DNA of 64,000 bases from Mycobacterium botniense (GCF_010723305.1 NZ_BLKW01000004.1:1116001-1180000), one strand, 5' to 3'; shown: positions 35,710 through 45,166, counted from the first letter of the stretch. The notes: a model not told the origin generated them from the sequence alone. Made by a program: numbers and translations.

Positions 35710-36573
35710 TCAGATATCCAAACCGGGAAACACCTTGGCGGCGTTGCCCGCATAGACACCGCGCAGCACCTCCGCCGGGAGCCCGATATCCCGCAGCGAA
35801 TCAGCGTTACGACGGATACCCGGAGCGCCGGGCCAGTCCGTGCCGAAGATCCACTTCTCGGCTAGCCGCACTAAGTCAAACCGCGCGTAGTACTGCGCCA
35901 GCTTATGCGGAGGCAGGCCGGCAAGGTCCAGCCAGACATTGTGCCTGGTCAGCGCCAGAAACGCTGCGGTGTCATACCACCACCCGCGGCCCCCGTGAGC
36001 GATCACAACGTTGACCTGCGGGAAATCTTCGATGACGTCGAGCAGCAACGCCGGGTCACCGTAGCGTGACCGTGAACCGGGGAAAGTCGAGATTCCGGAA
36101 TGCACGATCACCGGAACAGCGCGCTCCGCGCAGACGTGAAACACCGGCCGCACTTCGACATCTGCCGGCGAAAATGCGCCGTGCACCGGATGCAGTTTCA
36201 CCGCAACTGCGCCCAGATCGAGTTGCCGTTCAACCTCGGCACCGATCGGGTAGTGCAGGTGCGGATTGACATTCGCGACCAACCGGAATCTGGTGACGTT
36301 GTAATCCCGGATCGGAATGAGATCTTCGATCGCCTGAATTCCGGTGGCACGAGGACTGTACTCGCAGAACAGCAACGCCCGGTTTACGCCCTGGCTGTCC
36401 AGCATCGCATCGAGGCGGTCCGGCATCGGATCGCCGTCCCTGTCGAACACCTCCCGCCATCCCGGCGCACCGAAGCGGTTGGCCCAATCCAACCAGGCTG
36501 GCCTGAGGGTGGATAGCCGCGGGACATGCATATGCGCATCGACCAGCGGCATGTACTCATAACTGAGCGACAT
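35710..36573 (-). CDS. Amidohydrolase (amidohydrolase-2 family)
   Basis: A 287-residue TIM-barrel hydrolase or decarboxylase. The metal-binding HMH is at residues 14-16 (VDAHMHVPRL), followed by VKLHPVHG, VIVHSGIS, VIAHGGRG and the catalytic Asp in FGTDWPG. Members of this family include ring-cleavage and decarboxylating enzymes of aromatic breakdown such as ACMSD and gamma-resorcylate decarboxylase. It lies downstream of the benzoate CoA ligase on the same strand after 153 bases, so it may belong to the benzoate operon, but the box pathway as known does not need it. Confidence 0.8.
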   Translation of the reverse strand: MSLSYEYMPLVDAHMHVPRLSTLRPAWLDWANRFGAPGWREVFDRDGDPMPDRLDAMLDSQGVNRALLFCEYSPRATGIQAIEDLIPIRDYNVTRFRLVANVNPHLHYPIGAEVERQLDLGAVAVKLHPVHGAFSPADVEVRPVFHVCAERAVPVIVHSGISTFPGSRSRYGDPALLLDVIEDFPQVNVVIAHGGRGWWYDTAAFLALTRHNVWLDLAGLPPHKLAQYYARFDLVRLAEKWIFGTDWPGAPGIRRNADSLRDIGLPAEVLRGVYAGNAAKVFPGLDI

Positions 36574-36726
36574 GGCCCGCTCTAAACGCAGGTATACCCA
36601 TTAGTTCACAATCGGTTTCGCGATGACCGGACAGAACAACGGTGGGCCGAACCATAGCAGCTGTCATACCGCCATCCGTCATCGATCGTCTCCCGGTACC
36701 GTCGTAAACCTCTCAGAGTCAAGCTC

Positions 36727-38316
36727 CTATGCCGTGATCTCTATGGTGGTCAGGACGTGTGCGACTCGCTCGCGAAGCAGGTTCCGGCGGATTTTTCCGG
36801 TTGACGTTTTGGGCAGCTCCGGCATCATTACCACCGCACGCGGTCGTTTGAAAGAGGCCAATTCCATGCGGCACCAGCCGATCAGCTCTTCGGGGTCGAC
36901 GGTGCGCCCCTCGTCGACTACCACGCACGCCACGGGTTTGTCCAGCCCAGCTTCGTCGGGAGCCGTGACCACGACCGCCTCGGCGACGGCGGGGTGCTGG
37001 AGCAGCCGTTTTTCGACTTCAGCCGGTGACACCCAGATGCCGCTCGCTTTGAGCATGTCATCACTGCGACCCAGACAGCTGTAGGTACCATCATCGTTGC
37101 GCACGCAGACATCGCCGGTGCGCAGCCAACCTTCTTGGAAAACGCGTCGTGTCGTCTCATCTCGACACCAATAGCCGGCGGCGATCGACGGCCCTCGCAG
37201 GTAGAGAGTTCCAGGTTCTTTGGTCGAATCGATCACCGCACCGTCATCGGTGCGCAGTTGGACTTCGTAGCCGGGCACCGGGATCCCTGCGGAATCTGTG
37301 CGCACCTGTCGGGGCCGATTAGATAAGAAAATGTGCAATGACTCGGTCGACCCGATTCCGTCCAGCACTTCAATCCCGAAACGGTCACGCAACCGGTTGA
37401 ACAGCACAGCCGGTAGCGCCTCTCCTGCCGAAATACCTTGCCGAACAGACGAAAACGTATTAGAAGGAAGGTCGCTGGCAAGCAGCGAGGAATAGAAGGT
37501 CGGCACACCGAAAAACAGCGTGGGCTGTGCCGCGCGGACCCGTTTTGCGATGCTGGCCGGGGTGGCCCGCGCCCGCTCTAAGACACTGGTAGCCCCCACC
37601 GCAAAAGGGAAAAAGCATGAGTTACCGATGCCGTACGCGAAGAAGAGCTTGGCCACCGACAGGCAGCGATCCTGGGGGCTAATTCCAAGGACGCCAACAC
37701 CGTAATTCTCCGCGACTGAGCGGATGCTACGGTGGCGGTGCATAGCGGCTTTCGGGGTTCCGGTGGTCCCGGAGGTATACAGCCACAACCCCACTGAATC
37801 GCCCGAAGTCGGATACGGAGCTGCCATCGGTTCGGCGCAAGACAGCACATCCCATCGGTGTAGGGTGACGCCAGTCGGCGCATCGACGGGGGGTGCGGCG
37901 TCGAAGACCACATCGGTAACCTCGGGAGCCGCGGCGAGGGCGACAGCGACCTGCGCTGCGAATTCTGTTGACGCGCATAATACTTTTGCTCGCGAATCAG
38001 CTAGCAGCAGACCCAATTCTTTGCCGGTCAACATCGTCGATACCGGCACCGGAACCGCTCCCACATACATCGCCGCAAGTATTGCGGTGAGCTGTTCCAC
38101 ATCGTCGGCCATGCACAGCATGACACGATCCCCGGGGCGTGCGCCGAGCTGGTGCAGGCCATGGGCGACCCGGTGGACGGTGTCGGCCAGATCCTGGTAG
38201 CTCAGCGTCTGGGACGGTGTGATGACCGCGCTGCGCGTACCGTGACCTTCCCGGATGTGCCGGTCGACAAGATAATCAGCAGCGTTGAATACCGCATGGG
38301 GCGACGTCGCCGACAA
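36727..38316 (-). CDS. Benzoate-CoA ligase (acyl-CoA synthetase)
   Basis: A 529-residue AMP-forming CoA ligase of the benzoate-CoA ligase type. ATP binding is by LYTSGTTGTPKAAMH; the SISAGEALP and GSTES blocks are as in benzoate and hydroxybenzoate ligases; the catalytic Lys is in LPKTSTGKIRRNLLRE. It activates benzoate to benzoyl-CoA in the cytosol, the first step of the box pathway. I chose TTG 38316, which has GGAG six bases upstream; a TTG at 38364 would overlap boxB by 29 bases. Exact aromatic substrate is not certain. Confidence 0.85.
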   Translation of the reverse strand: MSATSPHAVFNAADYLVDRHIREGHGTRSAVITPSQTLSYQDLADTVHRVAHGLHQLGARPGDRVMLCMADDVEQLTAILAAMYVGAVPVPVSTMLTGKELGLLLADSRAKVLCASTEFAAQVAVALAAAPEVTDVVFDAAPPVDAPTGVTLHRWDVLSCAEPMAAPYPTSGDSVGLWLYTSGTTGTPKAAMHRHRSIRSVAENYGVGVLGISPQDRCLSVAKLFFAYGIGNSCFFPFAVGATSVLERARATPASIAKRVRAAQPTLFFGVPTFYSSLLASDLPSNTFSSVRQGISAGEALPAVLFNRLRDRFGIEVLDGIGSTESLHIFLSNRPRQVRTDSAGIPVPGYEVQLRTDDGAVIDSTKEPGTLYLRGPSIAAGYWCRDETTRRVFQEGWLRTGDVCVRNDDGTYSCLGRSDDMLKASGIWVSPAEVEKRLLQHPAVAEAVVVTAPDEAGLDKPVACVVVDEGRTVDPEELIGWCRMELASFKRPRAVVMMPELPKTSTGKIRRNLLRERVAHVLTTIEITA

Positions 38317-38335
38317 CGTGGACTCCGATCTGATG

Positions 38336-39766
38336 TCAGGCCAGGCGGACGTATTCGTAGTCAAACGGCTTGCCGTTGATGCCGTGCAGCGGTGGCGCGA
38401 TCCAGCCGGCGATCTTCCCGGGCTGGTAAACGGGCTGCATCAGTGAACGCACGAAAGCGAGGTCTTCGGAGGTGGGCAGCCACGCCGCCTGCGCGCGATG
38501 CCATTCCTCGGCGTCCAAGATCGCCCCTGACGGGCTGATGTGATGGTCTGCGTACACACCCACACTGCGGTTGAATCCGACGTGCGGCAAATGGAACGTG
38601 TAGTCGATACCGGCTTCTGCGAGAATCGTGTTCCAGCGGTTGAGGCCGCGGAGGCAGTCGCGGGCGTATGCGTCACGAAGATCGAGGTTAAGCGCCAGCA
38701 GTGCGGACACCTGTTCCTGCGACCAGGTGCCGTCGGTGTTGGGCTTGTCCAAGGCGACGCTGCCACTGATGAGCTGGTGGTCGTCAGTGCGCCGTTCCTC
38801 CTGCCAGCGACCCTTCAGTCCGGCGGTGAAGTAGTTTGCCGCGTTGGTAGAGGTTTCACTGCCGAACAAATCCAGCGACACGCTGTAGTGAAAGTTGATG
38901 TACTTCTGGATAACGTCCAGGGGGATGCCGCCGTAGGCGGCGATGTCCAGGGTGTCGTGTTCACGGATTAGCTGCGCGCTGCGCATCACTACCCGGTCCA
39001 CGCCGGTGGTTCCGACGAACATGTGGTGCGCTTCTTCTTTCAGCATGAATTCGCAGGTACGCGACAACGGATCGAACGCGCTTTCTTTCAGCGCTCCCAA
39101 CTGGTATTTCCCGTCCCGGTCGGTGAAGTAGGTGAACATGAAGAAAGCCAGCCAGTCAGTTGTCTTCTCGTTGAACGCACCCAAGATGCGCGGCGAGTCT
39201 GGGCTACCTGAATTGCGGCAGAGCAGCGCTTCGGCCTCTTCCCGGCCTTCTTTGCCGAAGTAGGCGTGGAGCAGATATACCATTGCCCACAAATGCCGGC
39301 CTTCTTCAACATTGACTTGGAACAGGTTTCGCAAGTCATACAGTGACGGGGCCGTCAGGCCCAGCAAACGCTGCTGCTCGACCGAAGCAGGTTCGGTGTC
39401 GCCCTGTACCACGATCAGCCGCTGCAAATCGGCGCGGTGTTCGCCAGGCACCTGTTGCCATACCGGTTGATCCTTGTATTCACCGAACGCCACGCGCCGA
39501 TTGGCCTTGGGCTCGGCCAAAAATATTCCCCAGCGATACTTATCCAGTTCGACGTGGTCGAAATGCGCCCAGCCTTCCTGGCCGACGGCGACCGCGGTGC
39601 GCAGATAGACACCATGTGTCCGCAGCGTCGGTCCCATCTCACCCCACCAGCTTATGAATTTCGGCTGCCAGCTCTCCAGCGCGCGTTGTAGCCGGCGGTC
39701 GGACGACAAGTCGACGTTGTTGGGAATCTTGTCTTGGTAGTTGATCGCTGTGGTCATCGCTGTCAC
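38336..39766 (-). CDS. boxB: Benzoyl-CoA 2,3-epoxidase subunit BoxB
   Basis: A 476-residue diiron oxygenase that converts benzoyl-CoA to the 2,3-epoxide. Two ExxH iron-binding motifs are seen: NVEEGRHLW (Glu155, His158) and LKEEAHHMF (Glu244/His247), with further acidic residues in AFNEKTTDW. The length fits known BoxB. The GTG at 39766 overlaps the boxC stop by 4 bases; an ATG lies at 39757. The usual reductase partner BoxA is not in the window, so electrons must come from another ferredoxin or reductase. Confidence 0.88.
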   Translation of the reverse strand: MTAMTTAINYQDKIPNNVDLSSDRRLQRALESWQPKFISWWGEMGPTLRTHGVYLRTAVAVGQEGWAHFDHVELDKYRWGIFLAEPKANRRVAFGEYKDQPVWQQVPGEHRADLQRLIVVQGDTEPASVEQQRLLGLTAPSLYDLRNLFQVNVEEGRHLWAMVYLLHAYFGKEGREEAEALLCRNSGSPDSPRILGAFNEKTTDWLAFFMFTYFTDRDGKYQLGALKESAFDPLSRTCEFMLKEEAHHMFVGTTGVDRVVMRSAQLIREHDTLDIAAYGGIPLDVIQKYINFHYSVSLDLFGSETSTNAANYFTAGLKGRWQEERRTDDHQLISGSVALDKPNTDGTWSQEQVSALLALNLDLRDAYARDCLRGLNRWNTILAEAGIDYTFHLPHVGFNRSVGVYADHHISPSGAILDAEEWHRAQAAWLPTSEDLAFVRSLMQPVYQPGKIAGWIAPPLHGINGKPFDYEYVRLA

Positions 39767-41505
39767 ACCCGTTTCTTATCAAAGATAGGTTTTTGTCCTG
39801 TGCCGTAACGGAGCAACGCACCTTCAGGACCGGTTGCGTTGGGACGACTAAAGACCCAGTTCTGCCATGCCGAAAGTCTGCCCAAGATCTTTGTTTCCAA
39901 CGTTTCCGGCCCGGCAAATCGAAGGTTAGCTTCCATCCCAGTGCACGCGTCCGGCGATAGCGCAGCACGTGCCTCGATGGCCAGGCGGATCTCGTCTTCC
40001 CAGTCGATGTCATCGGGAGCCGCGGTTACCAGGCCCAGTTCGTCCGCCTGAGCAGCGGTCAGGACAACGTCGGTTTTATTGTCCCGCAGCCAATTCAAAT
40101 GGTCAGGATGTCCATAAAACCTGGACCCCAGACGCGAGAGCCCGTTGCCCATTGGGAGCGTTCCGAAGTTGATCGCGCTGAGCCGCAGGCCGGCGCTCAG
40201 TTCACTGTTCTCGTCCTCAGGCGGCGGTCCGTCGAGCATATACTGCTGATCGCAGGCGAACGCTAACTCCGCCAACATACCCGTGTAACAGCTTCCCGGG
40301 GTGATCAACGCCATCAGGCTGCGGCTAGTGGAGTCCAGTCGTTTGAGAACGCGCTTGTAGTAGTGCACGATCTCGGTTGCCAGCCAGTTGCTATCGAGGC
40401 CGTCCAGCAGGAGTCGTTCGAAGCCGGCCACAACGTCCATATCACCGCTGGTCTTGAAGATCCAGATGCCAACGGTCATTTCATTGGTCCGCAATCGCAG
40501 GATCAGGTCGTCAAGCTCGCGGGTCAGCGCCAATGGCCAGAACGAAGCTCCTTGCCCCGCCGCGGCATCCATGTCGGCGGGCGCCGGCTCTGTGGGCGCA
40601 TGAACGGTGATGTGGACTGCACCATTGGCCCGGTCAAACTCCGCGGTGACGAAGTCATAGGCGATCGAGTGGTCGCTTGAGGTGCGCCTGAGCGGTGTGA
40701 GCTGCACACCCGCCACCCCTGACGGCCGCCGCGAGGTGGAAGCCAAGGCCGCGGCACGTCGCTTGACGGCATGCTCGAACTGGCGTGGCGGCGCAAGTTC
40801 GTCCACCAAACCCCACCGCTGGGCGGCCTTACCGCGCAGCCCGTCGGGCCTTGTCGCGAACACGTCGGCGCGGTCCTTACGCACACGGCGTTTGTCCACC
40901 AGTCTGGTCAAGCCACCGGTGCCGGGTAACACACCGAGCAGGGGTACTTCAGGCAGCGACACCGCCGAGACGTTGTCATCGATCAGCAGAATGTGGTCGC
41001 ACGCCAACGCGAGTTCGTAGCCGCCACCGGCGCAGGAACCGTTAACCGCGGCCAGATATCGTTGTCCGGAATACGCTGCGGCGTCCTCGATTCCGTTGCG
41101 GGTTTCGTTGGTGAACTTGCAGAAGTTGACCTTCCACTCATGCGGCGAGGACGCCAGCATCCGGATGTTGGCACCTGCGCAGAACACCCTCTCCTTGCCG
41201 CTGGTGATGACGACTGCTTTTACTTCGGGGTGCTCGAACCGCAGTCGCTGGGTCGCATCGTAGAGCTCGATGTCAACCCCGAGGTCATAGGAGTTGAGCT
41301 TCAACTCATAACCGGGGACCAGCCCGCCGCCCTCGTCGACATCCAGAACCAGCCATGCCACCTCACCCTCGATGCGGAGGGTCCAGTGGCGATAACAATC
41401 CGGGTGGGTGTCAAACGACACCTGCCGTCTTTCGGGTACTTCGCCCACATCAGAAACCGAGACGAATGGTTCACGCCCGACGCCTATGTCCGCAGCGACT
41501 GCCAT
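39763..41505 (-). CDS. boxC: 2,3-epoxybenzoyl-CoA dihydrolase BoxC
   Basis: A 580-residue crotonase-superfamily enzyme, about twice the size of ordinary enoyl-CoA hydratases, as known for BoxC. It hydrolytically opens the ring of 2,3-epoxybenzoyl-CoA, giving a semialdehyde-CoA and formate. Crotonase motifs FCAGANIRMLASSP and NGSCAGGGYELALACDH form the oxyanion hole; the C-terminal half is a second, diverged unit. An AGGGAGG ribosome site precedes the ATG at 41505. It is the first gene of boxC-boxB-ligase. Confidence 0.88.
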   Translation of the reverse strand: MAVAADIGVGREPFVSVSDVGEVPERRQVSFDTHPDCYRHWTLRIEGEVAWLVLDVDEGGGLVPGYELKLNSYDLGVDIELYDATQRLRFEHPEVKAVVITSGKERVFCAGANIRMLASSPHEWKVNFCKFTNETRNGIEDAAAYSGQRYLAAVNGSCAGGGYELALACDHILLIDDNVSAVSLPEVPLLGVLPGTGGLTRLVDKRRVRKDRADVFATRPDGLRGKAAQRWGLVDELAPPRQFEHAVKRRAAALASTSRRPSGVAGVQLTPLRRTSSDHSIAYDFVTAEFDRANGAVHITVHAPTEPAPADMDAAAGQGASFWPLALTRELDDLILRLRTNEMTVGIWIFKTSGDMDVVAGFERLLLDGLDSNWLATEIVHYYKRVLKRLDSTSRSLMALITPGSCYTGMLAELAFACDQQYMLDGPPPEDENSELSAGLRLSAINFGTLPMGNGLSRLGSRFYGHPDHLNWLRDNKTDVVLTAAQADELGLVTAAPDDIDWEDEIRLAIEARAALSPDACTGMEANLRFAGPETLETKILGRLSAWQNWVFSRPNATGPEGALLRYGTGQKPIFDKKRV

Positions 41506-41534
41506 GGGTCCTCCCTGTGATCTGCGTCGCTGAC

Positions 41535-41575
41535 AATATAATACATGTTTATCGCGTCGCGCAATAGAGTTGTAT
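41535..41575 (-). promoter_or_regulatory. boxC promoter with an overlapping palindromic operator
   Basis: Two nested inverted repeats share the centre 41558: outer arms ATACA (41541-41545) and TGTAT (41571-41575), and inner arms TATCGCG-type sequence (41550-41556, 41560-41566). Twelve of 17 paired positions match. On the minus strand TTGCGC (41563-41558) and an A+T-rich -10 (TTATAT or TATATT, about 41541-41535) give a 17- or 18-base spacer, so the palindrome covers the core promoter. The likely binder is the PaaX-like regulator encoded next door. Confidence 0.55.
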
Positions 41576-41639
41576 ATATTCAGAGCCGCGGCGTCACCGA
41601 TGCCCCACGATGACCGTGTTCACCAGCGATGACCGGGAT

Positions 41640-42524
41640 CTATCCGCCGGCAGCGACCAATTCCTCCCAGCGGCGCTGGGCCGGCTCACGCCACGCTGAG
41701 TGTTTTTCCGCGAACACCTGCGCCGCCGCAGCGCCCGGCCAGTGTGGCGGAAGCAGCACCCGCGGCAACTGCGGATCCAGGAATGGAAACCGCCGCCACT
41801 CGTGAACCAGCCGAATTTGCGCCACGAACACCTCGTCCGGCGCTTCTGGGGTGAGATCGGCGAACTCGGTGACGAAGTCGTTGTACCGCCGCTCGATGGT
41901 GGCGAGATTCCACGCCGCACGGACCATGTCCTGCTGGCTGCCGCCCAAAACCCCGTATTCGGCGACAAATGACAACGCCTTGGCGGACACGTCCAGGTCA
42001 TCAAGGATCTCTTTGGCCTCGGCAGCGGCAGCGGTGCGCGGCGAAATCCACACGCCGGGTGCCGGTGAACCAAACCCAGCCCAGCTCAACTGCGTACGAA
42101 GCTTATGCCGCAGCGCCCGCATCGACTCGGGGATCGAAATCATGACCACCAGCCAGCGTCCGTCCCACGGCTGTTCGGCCGAGCCGAAGGTATAGATGCG
42201 GTGCGCTCCCTCACTGAGCAGACGCCGCCCCGCTTCGGTCAACGACCACCGCACTCGTCGGCCGGCGCGTTCCGACGACACCCAGCCTTCCGCTGCGGTA
42301 CGGGCCAGCGCTTGACGCGCCGAGCCCTGCTCAATGCGCAACAAACCCATCGCGTGCACCAACGTTGCGGTCCATACCGGCAGACCGAACGGCAGGACGA
42401 ATTCACCCAATGTGGTCATCAGCAGCGAACGGGCACTCCCCTCGGCGACTTCGCGGCGGCGGCTCATCGCAGGAGCCCCGCCCGGGTTTTCACCCGTGGT
42501 GCCGGCGCCAACTCGTGTCACCAC
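41640..42524 (-). CDS. PaaX-like transcriptional regulator
   Basis: A 294-residue regulator of the PaaX family, which senses aryl-CoA esters and represses aromatic degradation genes. The N-terminal winged helix is at about residues 35-105 (VHAMGLLRIEQGSARQALARTAAEGWVSSERAGRRVRWSLTEAGRRLL), followed by the ligand-binding and C-terminal PaaX domains (WDGRWLVVMISIPESMRALRHKLRTQLSWAGFG). The GTG at 42524 is supported by AGGAGG six bases upstream. It lies upstream of boxC on the same strand and probably uses benzoyl-CoA as its signal; that is inference. Confidence 0.85.
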   Translation of the reverse strand: MVTRVGAGTTGENPGGAPAMSRRREVAEGSARSLLMTTLGEFVLPFGLPVWTATLVHAMGLLRIEQGSARQALARTAAEGWVSSERAGRRVRWSLTEAGRRLLSEGAHRIYTFGSAEQPWDGRWLVVMISIPESMRALRHKLRTQLSWAGFGSPAPGVWISPRTAAAAEAKEILDDLDVSAKALSFVAEYGVLGGSQQDMVRAAWNLATIERRYNDFVTEFADLTPEAPDEVFVAQIRLVHEWRRFPFLDPQLPRVLLPPHWPGAAAAQVFAEKHSAWREPAQRRWEELVAAGG

Positions 42525-42608
42525 ACTCCTCCTGGGTCATCGTCTCGCGGCTTACAAACCAGTGTCCCATTGTCTTGCCGGGTTCCCGCTGGTCACGCCG
42601 TGAATCCG

Positions 42609-42977
42609 TTACGGATATGGAATCGGTGGCGGCGACGGGATCGAGGGAATAGCCGGAATAGGGGGAATGGGAGGAATGGGCGGTGGTGACGGAATCGGCG
42701 GAATAGCCGGGATAGGCGGCGGCAGAGGCGCCCCTGGCGGCACCGGGTATCCGCCAGACGGATTGGGGTTAGCCGGCGGCGCAGGCGGGCACGTGCACGG
42801 AGAGCCAGAAGTGGTCGTCGGCGCTGCGGTGCTCGTGATGGTGCTCGTGATGGTGGTCGTGACGGTGGTCGTGGTGGTGGGGCCGCGCTGACCGCCCCCG
42901 CCGCACGCGGCTGTTGCGAAAGCAAGGCCGCTGGCAAGGACCGGCAGCGCCAGTCGCCGGATAGCGCGGTATGTCAC
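42609..42977 (-). CDS. Putative lipoprotein with a proline-rich tail
   Basis: A 122-residue protein with a signal peptide (RRLALPVLASGLAFATAAC) ending in a lipobox ATAAC, so it should be lipid-anchored outside the plasma membrane. After the Cys come GGGG, a Thr-rich stretch, two Cys in SPCTCPP, and a tail of repeated IPxIP/PPP units. The GTG at 42977 is my choice; a longer frame upstream has no signal peptide. Function unknown; coding bias at the tail is low-complexity, so confidence is moderate. Confidence 0.55.
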   Translation of the reverse strand: MTYRAIRRLALPVLASGLAFATAACGGGGQRGPTTTTTVTTTITSTITSTAAPTTTSGSPCTCPPAPPANPNPSGGYPVPPGAPLPPPIPAIPPIPSPPPIPPIPPIPAIPSIPSPPPIPYP

Positions 42978-43194
42978 ATCAACCTGATTTCTGGACGGCG
43001 TGAGACTTGAGAGCTTAGCCAGCCAACTGTGGACCGTTCTACCCGGCCGGCGCGGGGGCTTCGTGTACTTATCAGGATTGTCGGCGATGTTCGATTCTTC
43101 GATCAGACCGTGGCAGCACCTGAAATTGGCTCGCGTCAACCGGTTTAGCCGAGCGAATTCTGCTGCCGCGCAACGCTGTTCAGCCGGCGATGTC

Positions 43195-45042
43195 CTAGAT
43201 GGTCTGGTGACGACCGAAGTACTTGTGGTCTTCGCTGTATCCACCATAGCCACTACCGATTTCACGGTAGTCGGCAACGAACTCAATCCCTTTGATCCAT
43301 TTCACTAGTTTGAAACCATGCTGTAACTCGTTGCGGAGCCGCAGCGGCTTGCCGTGCAGATAGGGGAGCGGCTCGTCGTTCATGTTGTAGGCCAGCATGG
43401 TCATGTGGTGGGTCATCTGGTCGATGGGATGCGCGTTGTAATAGATACCGCCGGTGGCGCCAAGGCCCATCGAATAGAACATCACCCATTTCGCCTCGGG
43501 CAGCGGTTTGACGATATCCATGATCGTCTTCATCTGTACGCCACCCCATTTGGCCACACCTGACCAGGCCTGGATGCAAAAGTGCTGGGTGATTTGGTCG
43601 TGGTAGGGCAGTGCCTTCAGGTCCTCCAACGAAAATTCCATCGGATGCTCAACCAGGCCATAAACCTTCAGCCGCCAGTCGCGGAAGTCGTTTTTCTCCA
43701 GCTCTTTGTATTCGACGGTCTCCGGCAGCCGGCCGTTGCGCCAGTGGTGCGGCGAGATGTCTTTTTCGGTGAACGCGCCCGGTTTGGGATCCAGGTTCTC
43801 CAGCAGCCGTTGGAACGGCCCGATCAGCGCGTAGCCGACACGCTGGATGACGCGGGGGTGGCGAATAGTGAACGGAGTGGCCCATACCCACGCGACCGCG
43901 GTCACCGTCATGGCGACGGCGAAAATACCGAATCCAACCCAGCTGCTGTCGTCGCGCGCGGCGAACATGTGGTTGAGGTTGCGCAGCGCATCGGTGGTGA
44001 GCACCAGGGTGACATGCACCAGGATGAACAACAAGAAGTACACCAGGACCAGGAAGTGCAATGAGCGGGCCTGTTGAATGTTCACCCGCTTGCTGATCAT
44101 CGTGAATCGCTGTGACAGTGCCGGTGACATGCCCAACCCGGTGATGAGTGCGGCGGGCGCGGCGATGAACACCGTGGTGAAGTAGGCCAGTACCTGCAGA
44201 TCGTTGTACGCGACCCAGCCGTTATCGGCTGGCCAGTGCAGCGACAGGTACTGGATCGCCACCGACGCCGCGTTGGGAAACACGTCCCAGCTTCGCGGCA
44301 CGATGTGCCGCCACTGTCCGGTAGCGAACAACAGCACGTAGAAGACTGCACCGTTGAGCAGCCACAAGACATCGACACCAAGATGCCACCAGCGGGCCAG
44401 CCCGATGGAGTGCCGGAACCCGGGCAAACCAAAATGCCTTGGCAGCGCAACGGTATCAGCGTTGGCAGTCCAATAAATATCGTCGGGCACCGGCGGTCCC
44501 ACCCGCAGCCACTCGTCTTTGCCGGGAGTGGAGTTGCGGCTGAAGTACAGCCGCGGGTGATCGCAGAGGATCTGGATCCCAGTCCTGATGATGAACATCA
44601 TCATGAACAGATTGAAAAAGTGGGTCCATCCGACCCATGCCGGGATACCCGGACTGACTCCCTGGGGCTCGCTGCCCGGATACCGCAGGATGAACGTGTG
44701 CACGGCGGGTGTGTGGTAAAGCCCTTTGCCGATCGCCACGGCGGCGACCAGCGCGGCCAAGCCGATTGGGATCAACCACAACAGGTTGAACCACTTGTCC
44801 CGGCCGACCCGTAACTTAGGGGCAGATGCTCGCCGGGTGAGGTCGAACCCGCCGCCGTAGGTCTCCACATCGATGGTGTCTTCGGCGGTATGTATTTCGG
44901 AGCGGTAGTCGGGAATGTCGACCAGTGGAGTGCCTACCGCTAATGTCCCGACCGGGCCATTGCGGGCAGCGACCGAAGTGCCTCCCGTCCCGGTGCGTCC
45001 GTCAGCGCTGTCTCCCGCAGTGGTCGTCACGCGGCTGACCAT
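43195..45042 (-). CDS. Cytochrome b561-like membrane domain fused to molybdopterin oxidoreductase domain
   Basis: A 615-residue protein. After a disordered 80-residue start come six or so membrane helices (WFNLLWLIPIGLAALVAAVAIG, FFNLFMMMFIIRTG, VLWLLNGAVFYVLLFATG, VFIAAPAALITGLGM, FLVLVYFLLFILVHVTLVL, and more) with His residues that could bind haem b. The last 170 residues match the sulfite oxidase/MsrP fold, with the cofactor Cys489 in HFCIQAWSGVAKW, like the CVEAWS motif of E. coli MsrP. MsrP normally works with a separate haem protein MsrQ; here both parts seem joined. Substrate unknown. Confidence 0.75.
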   Translation of the reverse strand: MVSRVTTTAGDSADGRTGTGGTSVAARNGPVGTLAVGTPLVDIPDYRSEIHTAEDTIDVETYGGGFDLTRRASAPKLRVGRDKWFNLLWLIPIGLAALVAAVAIGKGLYHTPAVHTFILRYPGSEPQGVSPGIPAWVGWTHFFNLFMMMFIIRTGIQILCDHPRLYFSRNSTPGKDEWLRVGPPVPDDIYWTANADTVALPRHFGLPGFRHSIGLARWWHLGVDVLWLLNGAVFYVLLFATGQWRHIVPRSWDVFPNAASVAIQYLSLHWPADNGWVAYNDLQVLAYFTTVFIAAPAALITGLGMSPALSQRFTMISKRVNIQQARSLHFLVLVYFLLFILVHVTLVLTTDALRNLNHMFAARDDSSWVGFGIFAVAMTVTAVAWVWATPFTIRHPRVIQRVGYALIGPFQRLLENLDPKPGAFTEKDISPHHWRNGRLPETVEYKELEKNDFRDWRLKVYGLVEHPMEFSLEDLKALPYHDQITQHFCIQAWSGVAKWGGVQMKTIMDIVKPLPEAKWVMFYSMGLGATGGIYYNAHPIDQMTHHMTMLAYNMNDEPLPYLHGKPLRLRNELQHGFKLVKWIKGIEFVADYREIGSGYGGYSEDHKYFGRHQTI

Positions 45043-45166
45043 ACACGATTACCGCTGTGAGATGTAGTTAACATCGCGGAAACACGACCCGGCACAGCAT
45101 CGCGGCGCAGTTGGTCCGGCGTGATAAGCCCTGGGGCAGGCCCGAGCCCCGATCGGATGTGCACGC

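Noticed and set aside
36623..37084. Open frame of 153 codons on the plus strand
   Set aside because: It is antisense to the end of the benzoate-CoA ligase, is Ser/Thr low-complexity and has no ribosome site.
43055..43286. Longer start for the proline-rich lipoprotein
   Set aside because: The extension would place about 100 non-hydrophobic residues before the signal peptide and run into the molybdoenzyme gene.
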